This document shows positions 26,901 through 41,900 of a DNA stretch of 64,000 nucleotides, piece after piece. The notes below the pieces were generated by a model. The model searched no databases, had not been told where the DNA came from, and worked only from the letters and a program-made list of their open reading frames with translations. Origin of the DNA: Atrichornis clamosus (taxonomy: Eukaryota; Chordata; Aves; Passeriformes; Menuridae); NCBI GenBank assembly GCA_013400975.1, contig WBMZ01008988.1, positions 62,001 to 126,000 of the forward strand. The letters run 5' to 3'. The position numbers and the translations under genes were made by a program. Numbering within the stretch: position 1 is the first letter of the stretch; each line of letters begins with the position of its first letter.

Positions 26901-29900
26901 TTGTTGATACCTCTGTAGTGGCAAAATAAACATGTAAACATTTCTGTCATCTTCATAAAAGTTGATTTGTTTCCTTTTAGGTTACGTGGCTTTTAGTAGG
27001 AGATAACTGTAATGTTCAGCTGTTATGGTAAATATTGTGAAGAGAAATTTATAAAACCTGGCTAAATTTACTCAATATTACAAATCACTTCTGAAGAAAC
27101 AGACTTTCTGTAGAAAGATCCGTCTTATCAGCTGAGCAATATACACTGTAAACTGTTAGGCAGTTCTAAATTTAAGTTAGGATGAAGAAAAAAACCAGCT
27201 CAACCCTTTTTCCCATCAGGGTCTGAAATAAACAACTTCAATAAGCAGACTCACTTTACATTATGTATGTAAGTGCAAATGTGTCTATTCCAAAATGAGT
27301 ATGGATTTTTAGTTGCTTAAAATCACAAGTTCACATAGCATATATAAAGTGTGACAAATGTCTGACTTCTGAGGAATGGTAGAAATTTGAGCCAACATGA
27401 AGCCATAAGCATCCCCAGTGTCATTTAAGTTATAACTTACTGAAATCCTAAGTGTTTGTTTTGTTTTAGGAGCAAATCAGAAACTTTAGAATGCAGTAAA
27501 TGGCAAATGAAATGGTGGAGCCCAGCTCAGTGATGATGCAGATGAATATGGATATCCTTTGTGCTGTACAAACTTGAACGTGACAGATGTTTGACCACCC
27601 TGTGTTTAAGACAGGCGTAGCACAGACAGCTAATGTTGTAATGTGGTTTCTATGGCACTGACTTCATGTTATGAAAGGAAGTTGCATATACACAGCCCTG
27701 GTTGTCATGGTTCACAGTCCTTTCCTGATCAACATTATTTAATGGCTTAGAAAACAAAAAAATATTCTCTACTCCAACTAGTTACTACTATTTTTATTCT
27801 TATGTTATTCTTGCTATAGCAAGGACAGTTTCAAGTTACTAGTACCCAATTTAAAGGCTAAATTGTATCTTGAGATCTTCATGGGCTCTTGGAAGAGACC
27901 TTGACTTTGGGCACTGCAGTATAGAACTGTGCCTTCTTTTACTATAATAATTTGAAGTTTTGCAAGTTCTAAGAATGTTCAGTGCATGCAGCATGTTGGG
28001 CCTAATTTCTACTTTTCCATCAGTTTTCTAAAGAGAGCAAATTAGATGACCCTTGAAGGACAGAAGTAAGCAGTTTCCATAAAGCCTTCATTTGATAATT
28101 ACTAAGAGTTGTATAAGAACTTGAAATTGTGAAAAATAAATTATTGTTTAAATCTGCATTTTTTAATGGTGGTCTCTGTAACCCTTCTTTTCCTTGTGTT
28201 CCTTCAGTTAAGGGTCTCACATCTAGAATTGGTACTGGCACTGATTCTGACAGTACAAAACAGTGTGGTAATGAACATTCCTGTGTGTGGCTTTGTGTAT
28301 TGTTTGGGGAAATACAAGATTTGGTAAATATGCCTTATAATAAAACAACCTCTGATTCTCCTTTACTAATTTCTCCAAGCCACACTTAAAGATCTTGCAT
28401 CTTTCAGCCAGATGACACTATTCTGAAACCAAAGAACTCTCAAAAATGAACTGTGGTGATTATATTAAATGAGTGAACAAAAATTGTATATTTAGAGAAG
28501 AAAGAAGTATATTTTTTTTAGTGTTTTTTGCAGTATATTTTCTGAATTTCACTGAAAAATACGCAGTTATGCATCTGCAGTAGAGAAAAGTGGGAAGAAG
28601 AGAAAGAGGATTGACTTTCACTTGTGTGGAGTGGTTTAAAACAAATCAGAAATTCTGATGTTTGTACCTGATTTATTAATGTACCATATAGTCATTTAAC
28701 TGCTGATCTTTTAAATCTTTCAAAATGGTATGTGGGCATTAACTCATTATTTTGGAATATTTACTTTGAAGATGTCAGGTACTAAACTTTGTATTCCAAA
28801 TTGCACTGAAGGGTAGCAGACCAACGTGTTTAAACTTAAGTTGCATGTTGGGAGTGTAGGTAACCTTTTTTAATTTCGAAGAAATATTTACAAACAAGTA
28901 AGAGTTTTAACCCTCAAGTTTATTTTTTCCTTTTACAAGGAGGAGATGATTTCCTGGTTTTGGTATTGTTACTGATCGAGCTATAAGTGTCTCAAAACAT
29001 GCAAGAAACCCACTTTATAACACAAAACTGGCAGGGATTTCTGTTGTCCTGGAAACTGAGATCTGCCAGTAAAAGTCTATTTTTTTCATTTCGTCCAGTG
29101 TTGTGCGTGTGTCTTGGAAAAAGCGTCAATATGAGATTTTGTTTTACGCTGGAAAGGGCAAGAAACTGTTGTTACTGTCCTTACTTTGTTTAGGAGTGCA
29201 CACAGCTGTTGGCTGAATAACTGTGGTAATTTGAAACACCATTGAATAATTCTTCTATACCAGTTCCATTTTTCCATTGTTTTTGCAGGATTTGTATATT
29301 TCAAATGAAGTTACTTTGAAAATTTGTTTCCTGTTCTGTGTCAGCTTTCTTAGTCGCTTCCTTTACGCTTACTATTCTTCACACTCTTCGGTGTTAGGAG
29401 TGAAAAATAATTGTTTTATAGCAGGATTGAGACAGCCCTGTGCTGGTTTAAATGGAACATTCAAGTTCTGTGTGCTCACACTGTCAACACTATTCTAGTT
29501 CTTGCTGTGCTGTTGTGCTTTCAATTTGCCAAATGAACACCTAGGATGTGCTGCTTCTCATGGACAAAAAGGAACTATAGTTTTCCTGTTGGTGCTGCAC
29601 CCTCTGGTGGGGTGGTACCTCTGAAGGTCATCTGGTGTAATCCACCAGTCAACAGGAACACTGACAGTTCCCCAGACAGTGTGATTCACCATTGTGGTGT
29701 TTCATTAAATGCTGCTTTTTTTTTGCCTTTTTTCTTTAAACACCCATAGAAACATCCATCGTTGCCTGAAATGCTGGATGGCAAAACATAGGAGTGAGCC
29801 TGATGATCACACAACTTTTTCAAAGTGTGCCCAAGAGCTGTGTGAACACCTGTGCCTGTAGCAACACGAACACTTTCTGTTGCGCCCGTACCTTTGACAA

Positions 29901-32900
29901 GGTGGTCACTTGCAGCTGACCAGAAAGGGCCTTGTTACAGATGTTCCATCAGTCACCTGCTCGGCCGGCTTGAGTTACACGAGGAGTTGCAAACAAGTGA
30001 TTTGCTCTAGTTAAACTGTGACACAGAAAAGGGACGAGCCCTTGTGTGGAGAGCTGGCATATGGAGAGGCAGGACAGAACTCTTGGATGTGTTCTCTTAC
30101 TGGACCTGCAGGCATCCAAATGCTTGGCTCTGCTTCCATAAATGAGGAGAGGCTTGCTGTAACATGATACTGGAGGGCTTGTGAAGATACTGCTAAGATG
30201 ACATCTGTCTTGTGACGTAATAAGGTCTGCACTAAGCCTCCCAGTGATTTTTCAGTGCTACATATAGATTAGAGTTTCTCAGGCACACTATTTTCTTGCT
30301 TCCTGGTTATTAGTAAACTTTAAAGTTTGCTGAGGCTGCTCCCCACTGTCCATGACACTGCAAGATGTGTCATTCTAGTAGCCTCGGCTGTAGGTGCAAT
30401 GAAGTTATCTTTTTACAACTGCAGCTGTAAAAGTAGAGGGGGAATAAAAGCCATGTAATTGTTTCTGTCCACTGTTATTTCTTGGTCACACCAGAATAAG
30501 TGTCTGCTATGCTGGCAGGGTAACAAAATACACATTGTTCAGAAAAGTGTAGTAGTAAGCTTTGCCTGTAGTATATAAGAGTGAGGTAAAGTGTAGTTGT
30601 TGCTGCCCTGGTGCTCTTCACTGAGAGCCTAAGAATATCCAGGTAATACGACAAGGTCAAACAGTCTTAAGCACTATATTCAGTTTCTAACAAAACTTCT
30701 CTGTTTACACATGATGCTCTTTTAGTGTATATTTTGTGCATTAAACAAAATTTGTGATATAATGAAATACAGTAGCAGTTCACTGCATGATTTATATTTC
30801 ATTATTAGCAAGAGTTTGTATTCTATTTTTCATGTAGCTGTGTTAAAATTATTTCATTTTACTATTTGCAGCTCTTCTTACCTGGAAAGACCCAAGGGTA
30901 CAGAGTGCAAAACACAGCAACTAGTGAAAGAAAAATACACAAAATTCTCTGTTATGTGCTGACTTATCAGTAATTACTGTTTTATTTGTCAAAACATACA
31001 GGTTGATATCTAATGGACACTGCATCATAGCAAACAGCAGTGGTTTGGGTTGGTTTTTTTTTTTTTTTTTTGCATTTAGAGAATCAGTTGGATTTTGCTT
31101 CTAAAAAGTAGGTTTTTTATTTTTATGAAGTAAATGTACATACATGTTTATGTAAATAACTTATGGAAAACTAAAACAGTACCTGCCATCACATATCCTT
31201 TCAAATTGAAATACAGCAAAGTGTCTGTCTAGCCCAGAGAAGAAGCCATGTGTGTGAAATAGAAAATAAATTAGGAGGCTACCTTGTACTAGAAAATACT
31301 TAAGGATGTTTAGTGTCTGCTCAGTGCAGTTGAAACTTCAAGGTCTGGTGGAGTTTCCCATATATGACAATTTCATGGAACTTTGTTGTCTTCAGTTGCT
31401 ATCCTGTTCTCAGGACTGTCTTACTGTTTATAAGCTTGATTTCTTTGATTGTCTTTTTCCTTCTGTTTAAACTTCTTATATGCTTATTTTTAACTTACGG
31501 TTTAATTATATTGCTCCCCTCCCCAATATTTTTCTCTTGGCTTAAATTTAGCCAGTATCTATTGCTTTATTATAGCAAATGTAATTTGTCTGTAATAATG
31601 AATACCATGTGGACTCTACTAAAATATTTTGTGCTAAAAGGAGACATGAAGCATTCTGTTATGTTGTGGGGGAGCATTGAACAGGATACTAGGACAGATC
31701 ATATCACAAACTAGATCTTAAGCAAAGTAAAAAATCTAGGAAGGACAATAACCAAATGATGACTCTTCATAGAAAGACATAAATTCACGTGTCTTTTGTG
31801 CTTGGAAAAACTTCCTGTAATCTGTTCTGTGATGGGACATAGATAAAGTACCAAAACCTTTTGGCTGCTTTGAAACTAAACAGCAGCAGAAAGACATAAG
31901 TAACTTTACCAAATAAAACATGCACCTTTTAGGTGAAACTGCCTCCCTGTTTTGTCAGGGCTTTTACAGTCCTGTATTCCCAAGCATCAGCTTTCTAGCA
32001 TCAGGCTATCAAAGTATTAAAGCACTTACTGAATCTGTAAACATGGTGATAGTCACAGTGAATTTGCAGGTATACATTAAGTGGTGAACCAGCCTCAAAA
32101 TGCACAGGATTGAGGCCCTAGTGAGCATAACAGAAATCCAGTAATTGTCTGAGTTAATGGCATACACGTACTACAAATTAGAGCTTTAAAGAAAATTACC
32201 ACATAGTGTTTCTGTTCCTCTGTCAGCTAAACCGTAAGAAGAAGAAGTCATAACTAGCAATATGAGTGATTGTTCTAGGGATGAATGTGTGTGATTTACT
32301 TCATTAAATAAAACTAGCCATCCTTCAGCATGAAATGCATGGCAAGTATTTTGAATGGGCCACAGAAAGCAAGATGCAGCTCGGTAACTTAGTGTGGTTG
32401 CCTCTTGCAAGCCCTTCAGGAAAGAGCTGGTGTGTGCTGCTTCCTAGATCACTGCCAGCTGCTCTCCCCTCTTTCTTCAGGAGGTTTCTCAGTTGTTTGG
32501 TTTTACTGGGTACAGATCTGTAAAATGCTAAGGGTGTAAGATGCAAAATTGCTCCTGAAATTTCCAGAGCGTGGTGTTTTTATTAAGAATATATTAGAGT
32601 GAGTTATTTATTTTTCTGCAATATGATGTATTTCTTCATATTTATGCTTCCTATATTGAATGCAGTGAGACTCATGAAATACTTTCTGCTAGGCAGACTC
32701 TTAATAAAGATTTGAACTAAATATTAGCTTTTACACTAAGTAGAAACTAACTACAGGGCTTCATGCCCCAAAGTGCTTCTTTTTCATCTTTTGGTATGTC
32801 ATTTCACTGGAGAGCAAGAGAGTTGTTAAATGTTTATTTTACACAAGCAGGAATTAGAAGGAAACAAGAAGACTCCCGGAGTGTAGGAGAAATCACTGTT

Positions 32901-35900
32901 AATGGTTATGTTTGGATATTTAAAAAAAAACAAAGCCAATGCCCAAACCCACTATGCCACACTTCGTAGTGTCATTGGTATAAGCAGCTGGTTTTACATA
33001 AATTAATTTCTTAGTTACCATTGTAAGTAACAAATTTTAAAGCAATACCACTGAAGGAAAAACATAGTTAAATCAGTCTTACAAAAACAAGTGACTTTCT
33101 TTGTAACTTCTTACATCATAGAGTAACAGGTAAACAATACAGAGAACAGTTCGGCTAGTCCTTCAGAAAGGAAAGTGCTTGGAATACAAATCTCTCTAAT
33201 ACCCTGTGCCTACCTGTTAACGAAAGGGTAATGAATTCTTGCCTTCTAAGTGACCATGTTATTTTCAGCTTTATCTAACACTGCTGTCAAAGGTGTTAAT
33301 ACATCTCAAGCTGTTATGCATCCTGGAAGGCATGAATTCTGATGGTTTTTTCCCCTTCAAAAACCATAAAAGCTGTCAAACAATGGAACTGCTGTATTTT
33401 GTACCTCAGTGGAACTGCAATTTCCATAATTAATGCTCATAATGAAGAGTGCAGTAATCACCCCAATATGCATTTTAAGAATATTTCATGGTTTGGATGG
33501 TAATGATGTCTGTATCCTCAACAGTTTGGTTTTTAAAATGTTTACTATATATTTACAGATATATGGAGTCTGGGGGTTATCCTCTTCATGTTGGTCTGTG
33601 GACAACCACCATTTCAAGAAGCAAATGACAGTGAAACTCTGACTATGATAATGGACTGCAAATACACAGTGCCACCTCATGTGTCCAAAGAATGTAAAGA
33701 GTAAGTAGAGTACTAAAGAACTTGGAAGCATTATAAAAGTGGATTTTCATTACCTTTGGGAGTTTCCCATACCATATTATCAATGTGTAGAATATTCCTT
33801 GATACTCTTTCTTTTATGTTTCTCAGTTGTCACGCATTTTAAAAAAGATTGAAGAAGTTACTCACTACTGATTGGCTTTGGCCAATTTTTTTGCTGGACA
33901 AATTACCAGGTGTTGTTGGGATTATTTTGTGACAGGAGTTAGGAAGGTACTGCTTCTTATCAATTTCTGTCCAAACAACAAGTTATCAAAACCCGGTGCA
34001 CACAGCAAGTTTTGCTCATCTCCTACTGAAATTGCAACTCCAAATCAACATTCTAGGCAATCAAGGGAGAAAAACACTGTCTAGAAATACCATCTGCCAC
34101 TTAGGAATCATGATTCCTTTTGATGTGTTGTTTTTCTGCAGTGTTCACTGGAGCTTTTTGGGGGTTTTTTTTGTAAGTTCCAGTATATCCCTTATTTCCC
34201 TATTGGTTAATGACCTTCAGTCTTTTAAATATATATCCCAGTTGTATCACTTAGACTATTTTAAAATGTTGAATCTTCAATAGAATATCTTTTCAGTATG
34301 AACTAGATGCCTTCATAAATGCTTGAAAAAATGCATTTGGTCCAGTCAGAAAAACTAGAGCAGCGTCTAGAATTCTGTTACTTGACAAAGAATGAAATTT
34401 GTTCCACCTGTGGTCATAATGACCAATCCTTTCTTTACCTGTTGCCTGTGTGGCCCAGGAATCTAATGCATAACATGGTCAACAGCATCCTGGCCTGTGT
34501 CAGAAATAGTGTGGCCAGCAGGACCAGGGCAGTGATCATCCCCCTGTGCTCAGCACTGGTGAGGGCACACCTTGAGGCCTGTGTCCAGTTTTGGGCCCTC
34601 AAGGAAGACATTGAGGTGCTGGAATGTGTCCAGAGAAGGGCAGCAAAGCTGGGGAAGGGTTTGGAGCACAAATCTTAAGAGGAGCACCTGAGGGAACTGG
34701 GGATGTTTAGTCTGGAGCAAGCTGAGGGGAGGCTGTACTGCTCTCTACAGCCACCTAAAAGGAGGCTGTAGCCAGGTGGAGAGTTGGCCTCTTCTCCCAA
34801 GCAACAAGCAAGAGGATGAGGAAATGACCTCACAAGGTTAAGATTAGATAGTAGGAAAAATTTCTTGTCAAGCATTAAAACAGGCTGCCCAGGGAAGTGG
34901 TGGAATCCTGGAGGTGATGGTGATTTGAAAACAGTGTAGATGTGGCCTTAAAGACACAGTTTAGTGGTGAGCATGCTGGTGCCATTTTAATGGTTGGACC
35001 TGATGCTCTAGAAGGCTTTTCCAACCATAACAATTCCATAATTCTATGCCACAGATGGTGTTCTTGTCATTAGTGTCTAGCACCTCCAGTAACATGGAAA
35101 AGCTGCTGTGAGCTTGAAGAGCTTAACATACAGGAAGAGGTTTGAAGTACAACACAGGAAGAGGTTTAAGAGAGACCTCTTATCAGCAAATTGTATCAAA
35201 TCAAATCTCTTGAAGTGCTGCATGGCATTGCTTAGATGTCCAAGTAGATCTGGTTTCATTATGCGATGCATCAACAATGTATGACCAGTTACCCAGGTCC
35301 TCTATAAGTTAGGTTTTCTTAGGGAAAAGACACTGGGAATGTTTAAACTTCCTGCTTGGAGTGAAAGCATTTGTGGTTCAGATGCATAAACAAGCTTAAA
35401 GCAGGAGGCACGTGTGGTATATTTGTGTGGTTTTACTACAGGTGTAGTTTAAAAAAAAGTCTAAGTATATAGTTTGTTCTCTTTCTGTCATAATATTAAC
35501 AAAAGCAAAGAAAACTGAAGGCTCTCATGTTTTACTCCACCTTTCCTCTTGGTAAAGGCAGAGACCACAGCTGCTAAAAACAAATGTGACATTCTTTTTT
35601 TACTGTAGAATTTCTGAAGAAGGATGAATTGACCTCCAATTTTAAATCCATACATCATCTCACACAAAAAAAAAACCCCAATTAAAAAATTGTGATTACC
35701 TTTGTGATTTGTGTGGCCTCGCAGTCTGAAGTTGCATGGTATAGTATAGTCAGTGCAATAAAAAGCACTGTGGGAGAGCTGGAGAACATGTTGGAGCAAT
35801 TTCCAGCATTTGTAAAATCTCAGTATCAACCCATTAGTAGATTTCTCACTACATTATTCCAGAAAGTGTATTGGTTTGTTTGGGGTTTTTTTTTTCTGTG

Positions 35901-38900
35901 GTTAGAACAAATCACAGCTTTTCCAAGGATACCGAAGACTCAAATATCTGATAGTTACTTCAGAATAAAATATTTCTCTTATCTTGCCATTCTATATACT
36001 TGTTGACAGCAGCAGTAATAGAAAATCACATTTCTATTACTTTACTGACTAGCTGATAGGCCATCTGTGAACTATGGCTGCCCTACAAGACCTATTTAAA
36101 ACAAACAAATGAGAAAAATCAGATTAATTATCTAAGCATAGTAAATGAAAACTGCAGTGTTCATGGCATTTATAGTTTTTAATAGGTAAATTGTTTGTTT
36201 CAGTTCAGCAGTATTTGGAATGTCTTTGAGACTAAATAATTTCCCATCACATCTTTTACTGTAGAGATTTCTAAAGATCTGTGTGAGCTGACAGCAGAAA
36301 ATGTCTTCCTAACATTGCTCTTACAACAGCTGCTTTCTTAAACACGTGGGTGCATTTTTGTTTAGATTTATTTTTTATTCACAGTCTAATTACACGGATG
36401 TTGCAGAGAGACCCGAAGCGAAGGGCGTCTTTGGAAGAGATTGAAAACCATGCATGGCTCCAAGGAGTCGACCCATCTCCTGCAACCAAGTACAATATTC
36501 CTCTCGTATCATACAAAAACCTGTCTGAGGAGGAGCACAACAGTATAATTCAGCGCATGGTTCTTGGCGATATCGCAGACCGAGATACCATAGTGGAGTA
36601 AGTTGTCTGTTTTCTACACGCAGTTTGTTTTGTGCACCTCTCATTTTTGATTAAAGAACGTCCTGAGAACCCGGGCACTTTGGTGTTTAAATAAAATATC
36701 AGGCCATTCAGTTAACAAACAGAGTATTACAGTCTTGCTCTGTGATAGGATATTGTGGGATCAGAAATACTTCAGTATACCCAAACTTAGGAAAAACTTC
36801 AAGAAAATGTGTTGGAGCAGTGTTTGATTCCTGCAGCAGTTTGCCATCTTGAGTAAACTTAAATGCTTTGTAATCCATGCTTTTACTTGTGATTTGTCTC
36901 TCATGCATATGTGCAGGTGATAAATTCTAGCAGTTTTCTCTTAGCACATTTCCAGTGTACCCAAATCTTTGTTAATTTAAAATATTGTTCCTTTTATCTA
37001 TGCAGTGTGTAATAGTCATTGTCCCTGAGCTAGCTTCCTAGAAAGTGACATAGTTTCTTCTAATAGATTAAAACTGCCAAATTTCTAAAATATTCCCAAA
37101 ATTGAAAGAGGGCTTAAATTTTTTTTTCTAATTGCAGGTGTTTAAGCTGGAAAAAACTTCTCTTACCATTGATGGGGAGGGGCAACGAGCAGTCTCAATT
37201 CTTAAGCTTTTAGCTGTGTAACAGTGGCATCCTTTCTGTTAGAATGTCTGAGTGACGCTTACTGGCTTATGAACTTAATTTTACTATAAACCCAATGTGA
37301 CAGCTCTAAAATAATGAAAGGTTTCTTCCATTTGTTGCATAACCAAATATTAGTACTTTGTGGTTTTATGTGCCAGTGGGAAAGCCCATCATTGGTGGGC
37401 TTTACTGAAAAACACTGTTGTCATGTAAAGAATATAAAATAAAAGAGAAGTCCTTACTTTTGTTGGTTGATACTCTGAGGATATCTTCTTCCAACTATAG
37501 TTACAATTACTAGACTTATTGGCTCTTTATTTTTAATAAAATTTAGGCATGCTTTAATTTTTTAAATAAAATTTAATTTTTTAAAATAAAATCTAGGCAG
37601 TTGTGCTTTCAGGCTCTCTTCCTGCTATGGGAAGTACAGCAAGCTGTGAGATGCACGTCCAGTTCTTAAAACCACTGATGGATGGGTTATTTCATGTTCT
37701 GTACCTTCCTCAGGGCATTGGAGACTAACAAATACAATCACATCACTGCTACTTACTTCTTACTAGCTGAAAGGATCCTGCGCGAAAAACAAGAGAAGGA
37801 AATTCAGACCAGATCTGCAAGCCCCAGCAACATCAAAGCTCAGTTCAGGTGAGAATTTAGGAATCTACGTAGCTTCGGTTTTGCTTCCTTTTTTTTTTCT
37901 TTTTTTAAACTTACCTTAATAAAAATATTAAATTGTTCAAGTACTGCTTTCTTAAAAGCAGTAAAATCCTCATTGCTAATTTTAAATGTCTTCAGAGCAC
38001 TGTGGACACTTCGAAGTTGTTCAAAAACCAGTAGAACATAATATTTTCAATTCCTACCATTTTCAGGAAATGACAAGTCAATTTGAAGTCTGTGCCTTTA
38101 GAAACAAGTTTTCACACCTGCTAGAAAAGGACTTGTTCATTGACCTTCAGCTCCTCATACAAATTGTGTTATGTAATATCCCTGGAGAAAAATTTAGTTG
38201 CATAATCCATAAAGCTGCTGATGGAGGATTGGTTATAAATGAGAAATCACTCTAAATTTGATCTGTAGATTATGTTCTTTCTCATGTCAGTTGATGTGCC
38301 TGTTGTCTAAGCAGAACTGTTGAATTTACTGCTTTAATCAGTCATTTAAAGACATTACAGTAGATTTTTTGGTGTTTGTTTGACAAACGTGATTTAAAAA
38401 ACCTGATGGTAAGGGTCCCTGAGATTTTCAAAGCTTCAGCTTGTGACATGGTAAAAGCTTTGTGACATGCATGGTGAAACTAAAAAGGGAATTGGGCTTC
38501 TGGCACACAGTTGGTTTTGGTATGTTCAGCAGTTCATTTGCTCTGCAGCCAGTTAGCAAAGCATCTCAGATTTTCAGTTACAGCAGCTTACCCTTTATAA
38601 AAAAGCAACCAACCCAAAAAACCCAGAAGAACAAACCCCCACACAAACAAAAACAATCCTAAAGACAAATAATATGGTTTCCACTTGCACATTGATATTG
38701 CAGGATGCAAGTTTTGAGCAGTTATTTTTCTTAAAAATTGAGGTTTTTCTTTCCTAAGTGTTAAACTATCACTACAGATCTGCTGGTATTGGAAAAAATA
38801 TTCATTGACTCATCTTGACAATTGTTCCAGTGAAGATGGAGGATGTACTGAGGCATTTGCATTAACTTTTGTCCTGTAACCTCCAGAATATTGTTTGTGC

Positions 38901-41900
38901 TGATGCTTAGAGTTGCTAACTCCAGTAACATCTTCAGTGTTGTTAATCTATCTGTAGGATTTTAGAGAAAAAGACAAAATAACTTGTTCATTTCAAAGGT
39001 TTCTTTGTTCAACTTTCACACAAGGTCACATGTGAAATCATTTATTAGGATTAATCATAGGGACATAAATGCTGGGGTGTCCTTCTGGTGCAGTCGTATT
39101 TTCCTTGGCCTAATTGATAAAAGTACTACTACCTCAAGTTAAATCTAGAAAAAAATGGACACTTGTTGTAAATTAAGGACACACACTTGGGAAAATAGGT
39201 TAAAGTCTCCATTGGTTGTCACCTTGGATTTAGGCTGGGATTTGAGAGGCATCTCTCCTGAATACCATTCTGTCTCCCTGAATTATGAGTTGATGCTCTA
39301 TAAATGTTACAGCGGTTTTCAGTGTCTTTGTCATCTCCAGGTGGGACTGCACCTGCACTGTGTTCACTTGAAGGCCACTCACTCAGTGGTCACTTCTGTA
39401 GGGAATTCTATCTTGGGTGGTTACAGGTACTTCAGAAGTTACTGCTGCAGGCATCCAAGGGTTGCCCACAGAACCTCAGTGGTCTGGAGCTCATCTCTCT
39501 TCAAGGGTAATACTGTAACTTCACTCTGCCGTTTTCTCAGGAGGGATCATCCTCTTATTTTTACGTTAGTTTCTATGAAAAAAGAAATCCAATCAAATGT
39601 GCTTAATACTAAGTATTACTTATAAAACAAATTACAAATTTAGAGGAAAACCTGGAGTTCATCTTCAAATGGAAATATAAAGTCTGCTTTTGAATTGTTT
39701 TGGGTTTTCTTCCTCAGTGTCAGTGTCACTCTTTCAGTAGGAGAGCAGCTCTAGTTCTATAAGAAACTGTAACAAAAAGTTCAATGAATCTAAATCTTTA
39801 TATGTATTTGTAAAGTTGGAGTAGCTGTAGCCTGCCACATGAGTATCAATTTTGTTTTCATGACAAGGACATTGCACAAACTAAGGACTCCTTCCTCTTA
39901 ATGGTCCCAGGTAGCTGTTCTTTGCCTCCATGATAGTACTAAATTCCAAGTGTTTCTACAGAATGACCTCACGGAAAAGACAACAAAGTAGTGTATTACT
40001 TTGAGACTTCAAAAGATAAATAAGTAAAAATTTCACTTACTTGGAACCTGGAGCTTCTCTTCTGTTTCACTCTCCCCTCAGGCCCACTGGGAATAAGGGG
40101 AGAGGCAGAAGGGAAGGGAGGCAAATATGGGCTGCTATGAGAGATAAACATACTGTAGTGAGGAGGTTTATTGCCTGGCAACTACAGTACTGTAAGGTAC
40201 TATATTTGCTCTTCATTGTGACAAGCACAGAACTCTTCCTTTTTTGCTGACAAACCAGTCTGTTCTTAAAGCATATAAGTTCCTGAAAGGTTTAGATCTT
40301 CATTTTCTGTCATGTTTGTAGTTATGTTTCTAGCTTATTTAAGTCGTGTTGGTTAATTACAGACAATTGTTTGTGTTTAAAATGCACAGCAGAGCACAAG
40401 TGATCAGAAAACTGGGTCAGTGTTTCCCAGTGTTCCTGGAGTCAGCTGGGGCCTAAGGGAGGGTGCTGGTGTCAAACCAAGGAAAAGCGCAGCCTAGACT
40501 TCACTTTTTGTCTCTTCAGCTTGGCTTGGAGCTGCTGGTTGTGTTGCCTCCCTCCGGGCAGAGCTCCCCGCTGGAGGGAAACTGGTGGGAGGCCACCAGC
40601 AGCTCCCAGTGGGACAGGCAGGAGCCTGTGTGGCTCCACCCAGGGAATGCACTCCGCCGGCTTAGGAGGTGTGTGGGCAGCCGGGCCCTGCTGTTAGAGG
40701 CCCTGGGGGGTGTTTCTGGCATTGGTTGCTTGAGTAAAACTGATGCTAGCACTTCAAAACAAAGTCTGCAGCTAGGCTTGGTGAGTTTATTGTTAGCTTT
40801 AGTAAAGCCTCCTCCTCAAAGTTCATACAACTCTTCCTTCAGCTTGGCCTCCTAACACAGCAGAGAGCAGGAAGCTGGTGTGATCCTTGTGTGTCTGTGT
40901 GCGGGTGTCCGGCAGATACCTGGGGTCACACTTGGTGTGAAACTCTCTGCTGTCCTTCTCCCTCTTATTCTAAACTGGGCTACAAAGTCATGCAGCTCTT
41001 TCTTTTGGCACACACGAAATACAGTTGGGAATGTCTTGTAATGTGCTGTCCATGTGTGAACAGAGGTCTTCACTACAGCTTTTCATGCAGTATGACAGTA
41101 TTTTCATTTTGTAAATGACTGGCAAACCTTTTTAAATTAAAGACAAGAAATGTGGGGCTTATGCTGAGTGAAGATGTCGGAACACCATTCAGTGTTAAGG
41201 TGTTGGTCTTTTGGATTAGGCTTTCAAAACAGAGAGAGTAAAGACTGACAATCTTTGTTCTTAATTTATTCTGTGTGCATTATTGGAAAATTCCAATATA
41301 TGTTAAGATTTAAAGTCAAATACAAATCATTAGAGAGTAGCTTAGATATTAGAGATAAGGCATCAGCTGCTGCTTGTAAAACTGATGCATGCTTAAGTGT
41401 TACTTTCATTTTGATTTGAGCTAATGCTATTACAGAGTTGTACATTTTCCACTTGGACTTACAGTTTATTTAAGTGTCATATTCTTAAGCGTCTTGAGTC
41501 CTGAACTCATGCAGTTGTATTATTCCAGTTACTCAACTAAGGACAAATAAATGTATGATCTCAGTTTACGTGTGTTTAAAATAAAAGGGGACTTTGTAGA
41601 ATAGAGCTTGGTCTGAATTATACTTACTGAAAATGAGAATGTTTTTTCTCACTCACCTTTTCAGTGTCACTCATGTTAATTCTAACCTAATTTTTATATT
41701 AAGAATACTGAGGGAAGAAATAGTTTGCAATACTAAGTCAGTTCTGCTTGAATCGGCTTGTACCTTCCTCTAGGTGCTGGTGGTTCCATACCAATCTCAG
41801 ATTATTTTCTTTGAGACACTATTATTTCAAGTTTTTTATTGCTTTAATTTATTTTCTGAGAGCAATAAAGTCTTAAACTTTGATTTGACAGTAACCAACA

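Noticed and set aside
31049..31070. Long T-run as the tail of an antisense retrocopy
   Set aside because: No gene-like sequence or target-site duplication was seen beside it.
40440..40860. G+C-richer block with open frames on both strands in the last SNRK intron
   Set aside because: No recognisable protein, no splice-site pair, and the SNRK exons join across it with correct phase.
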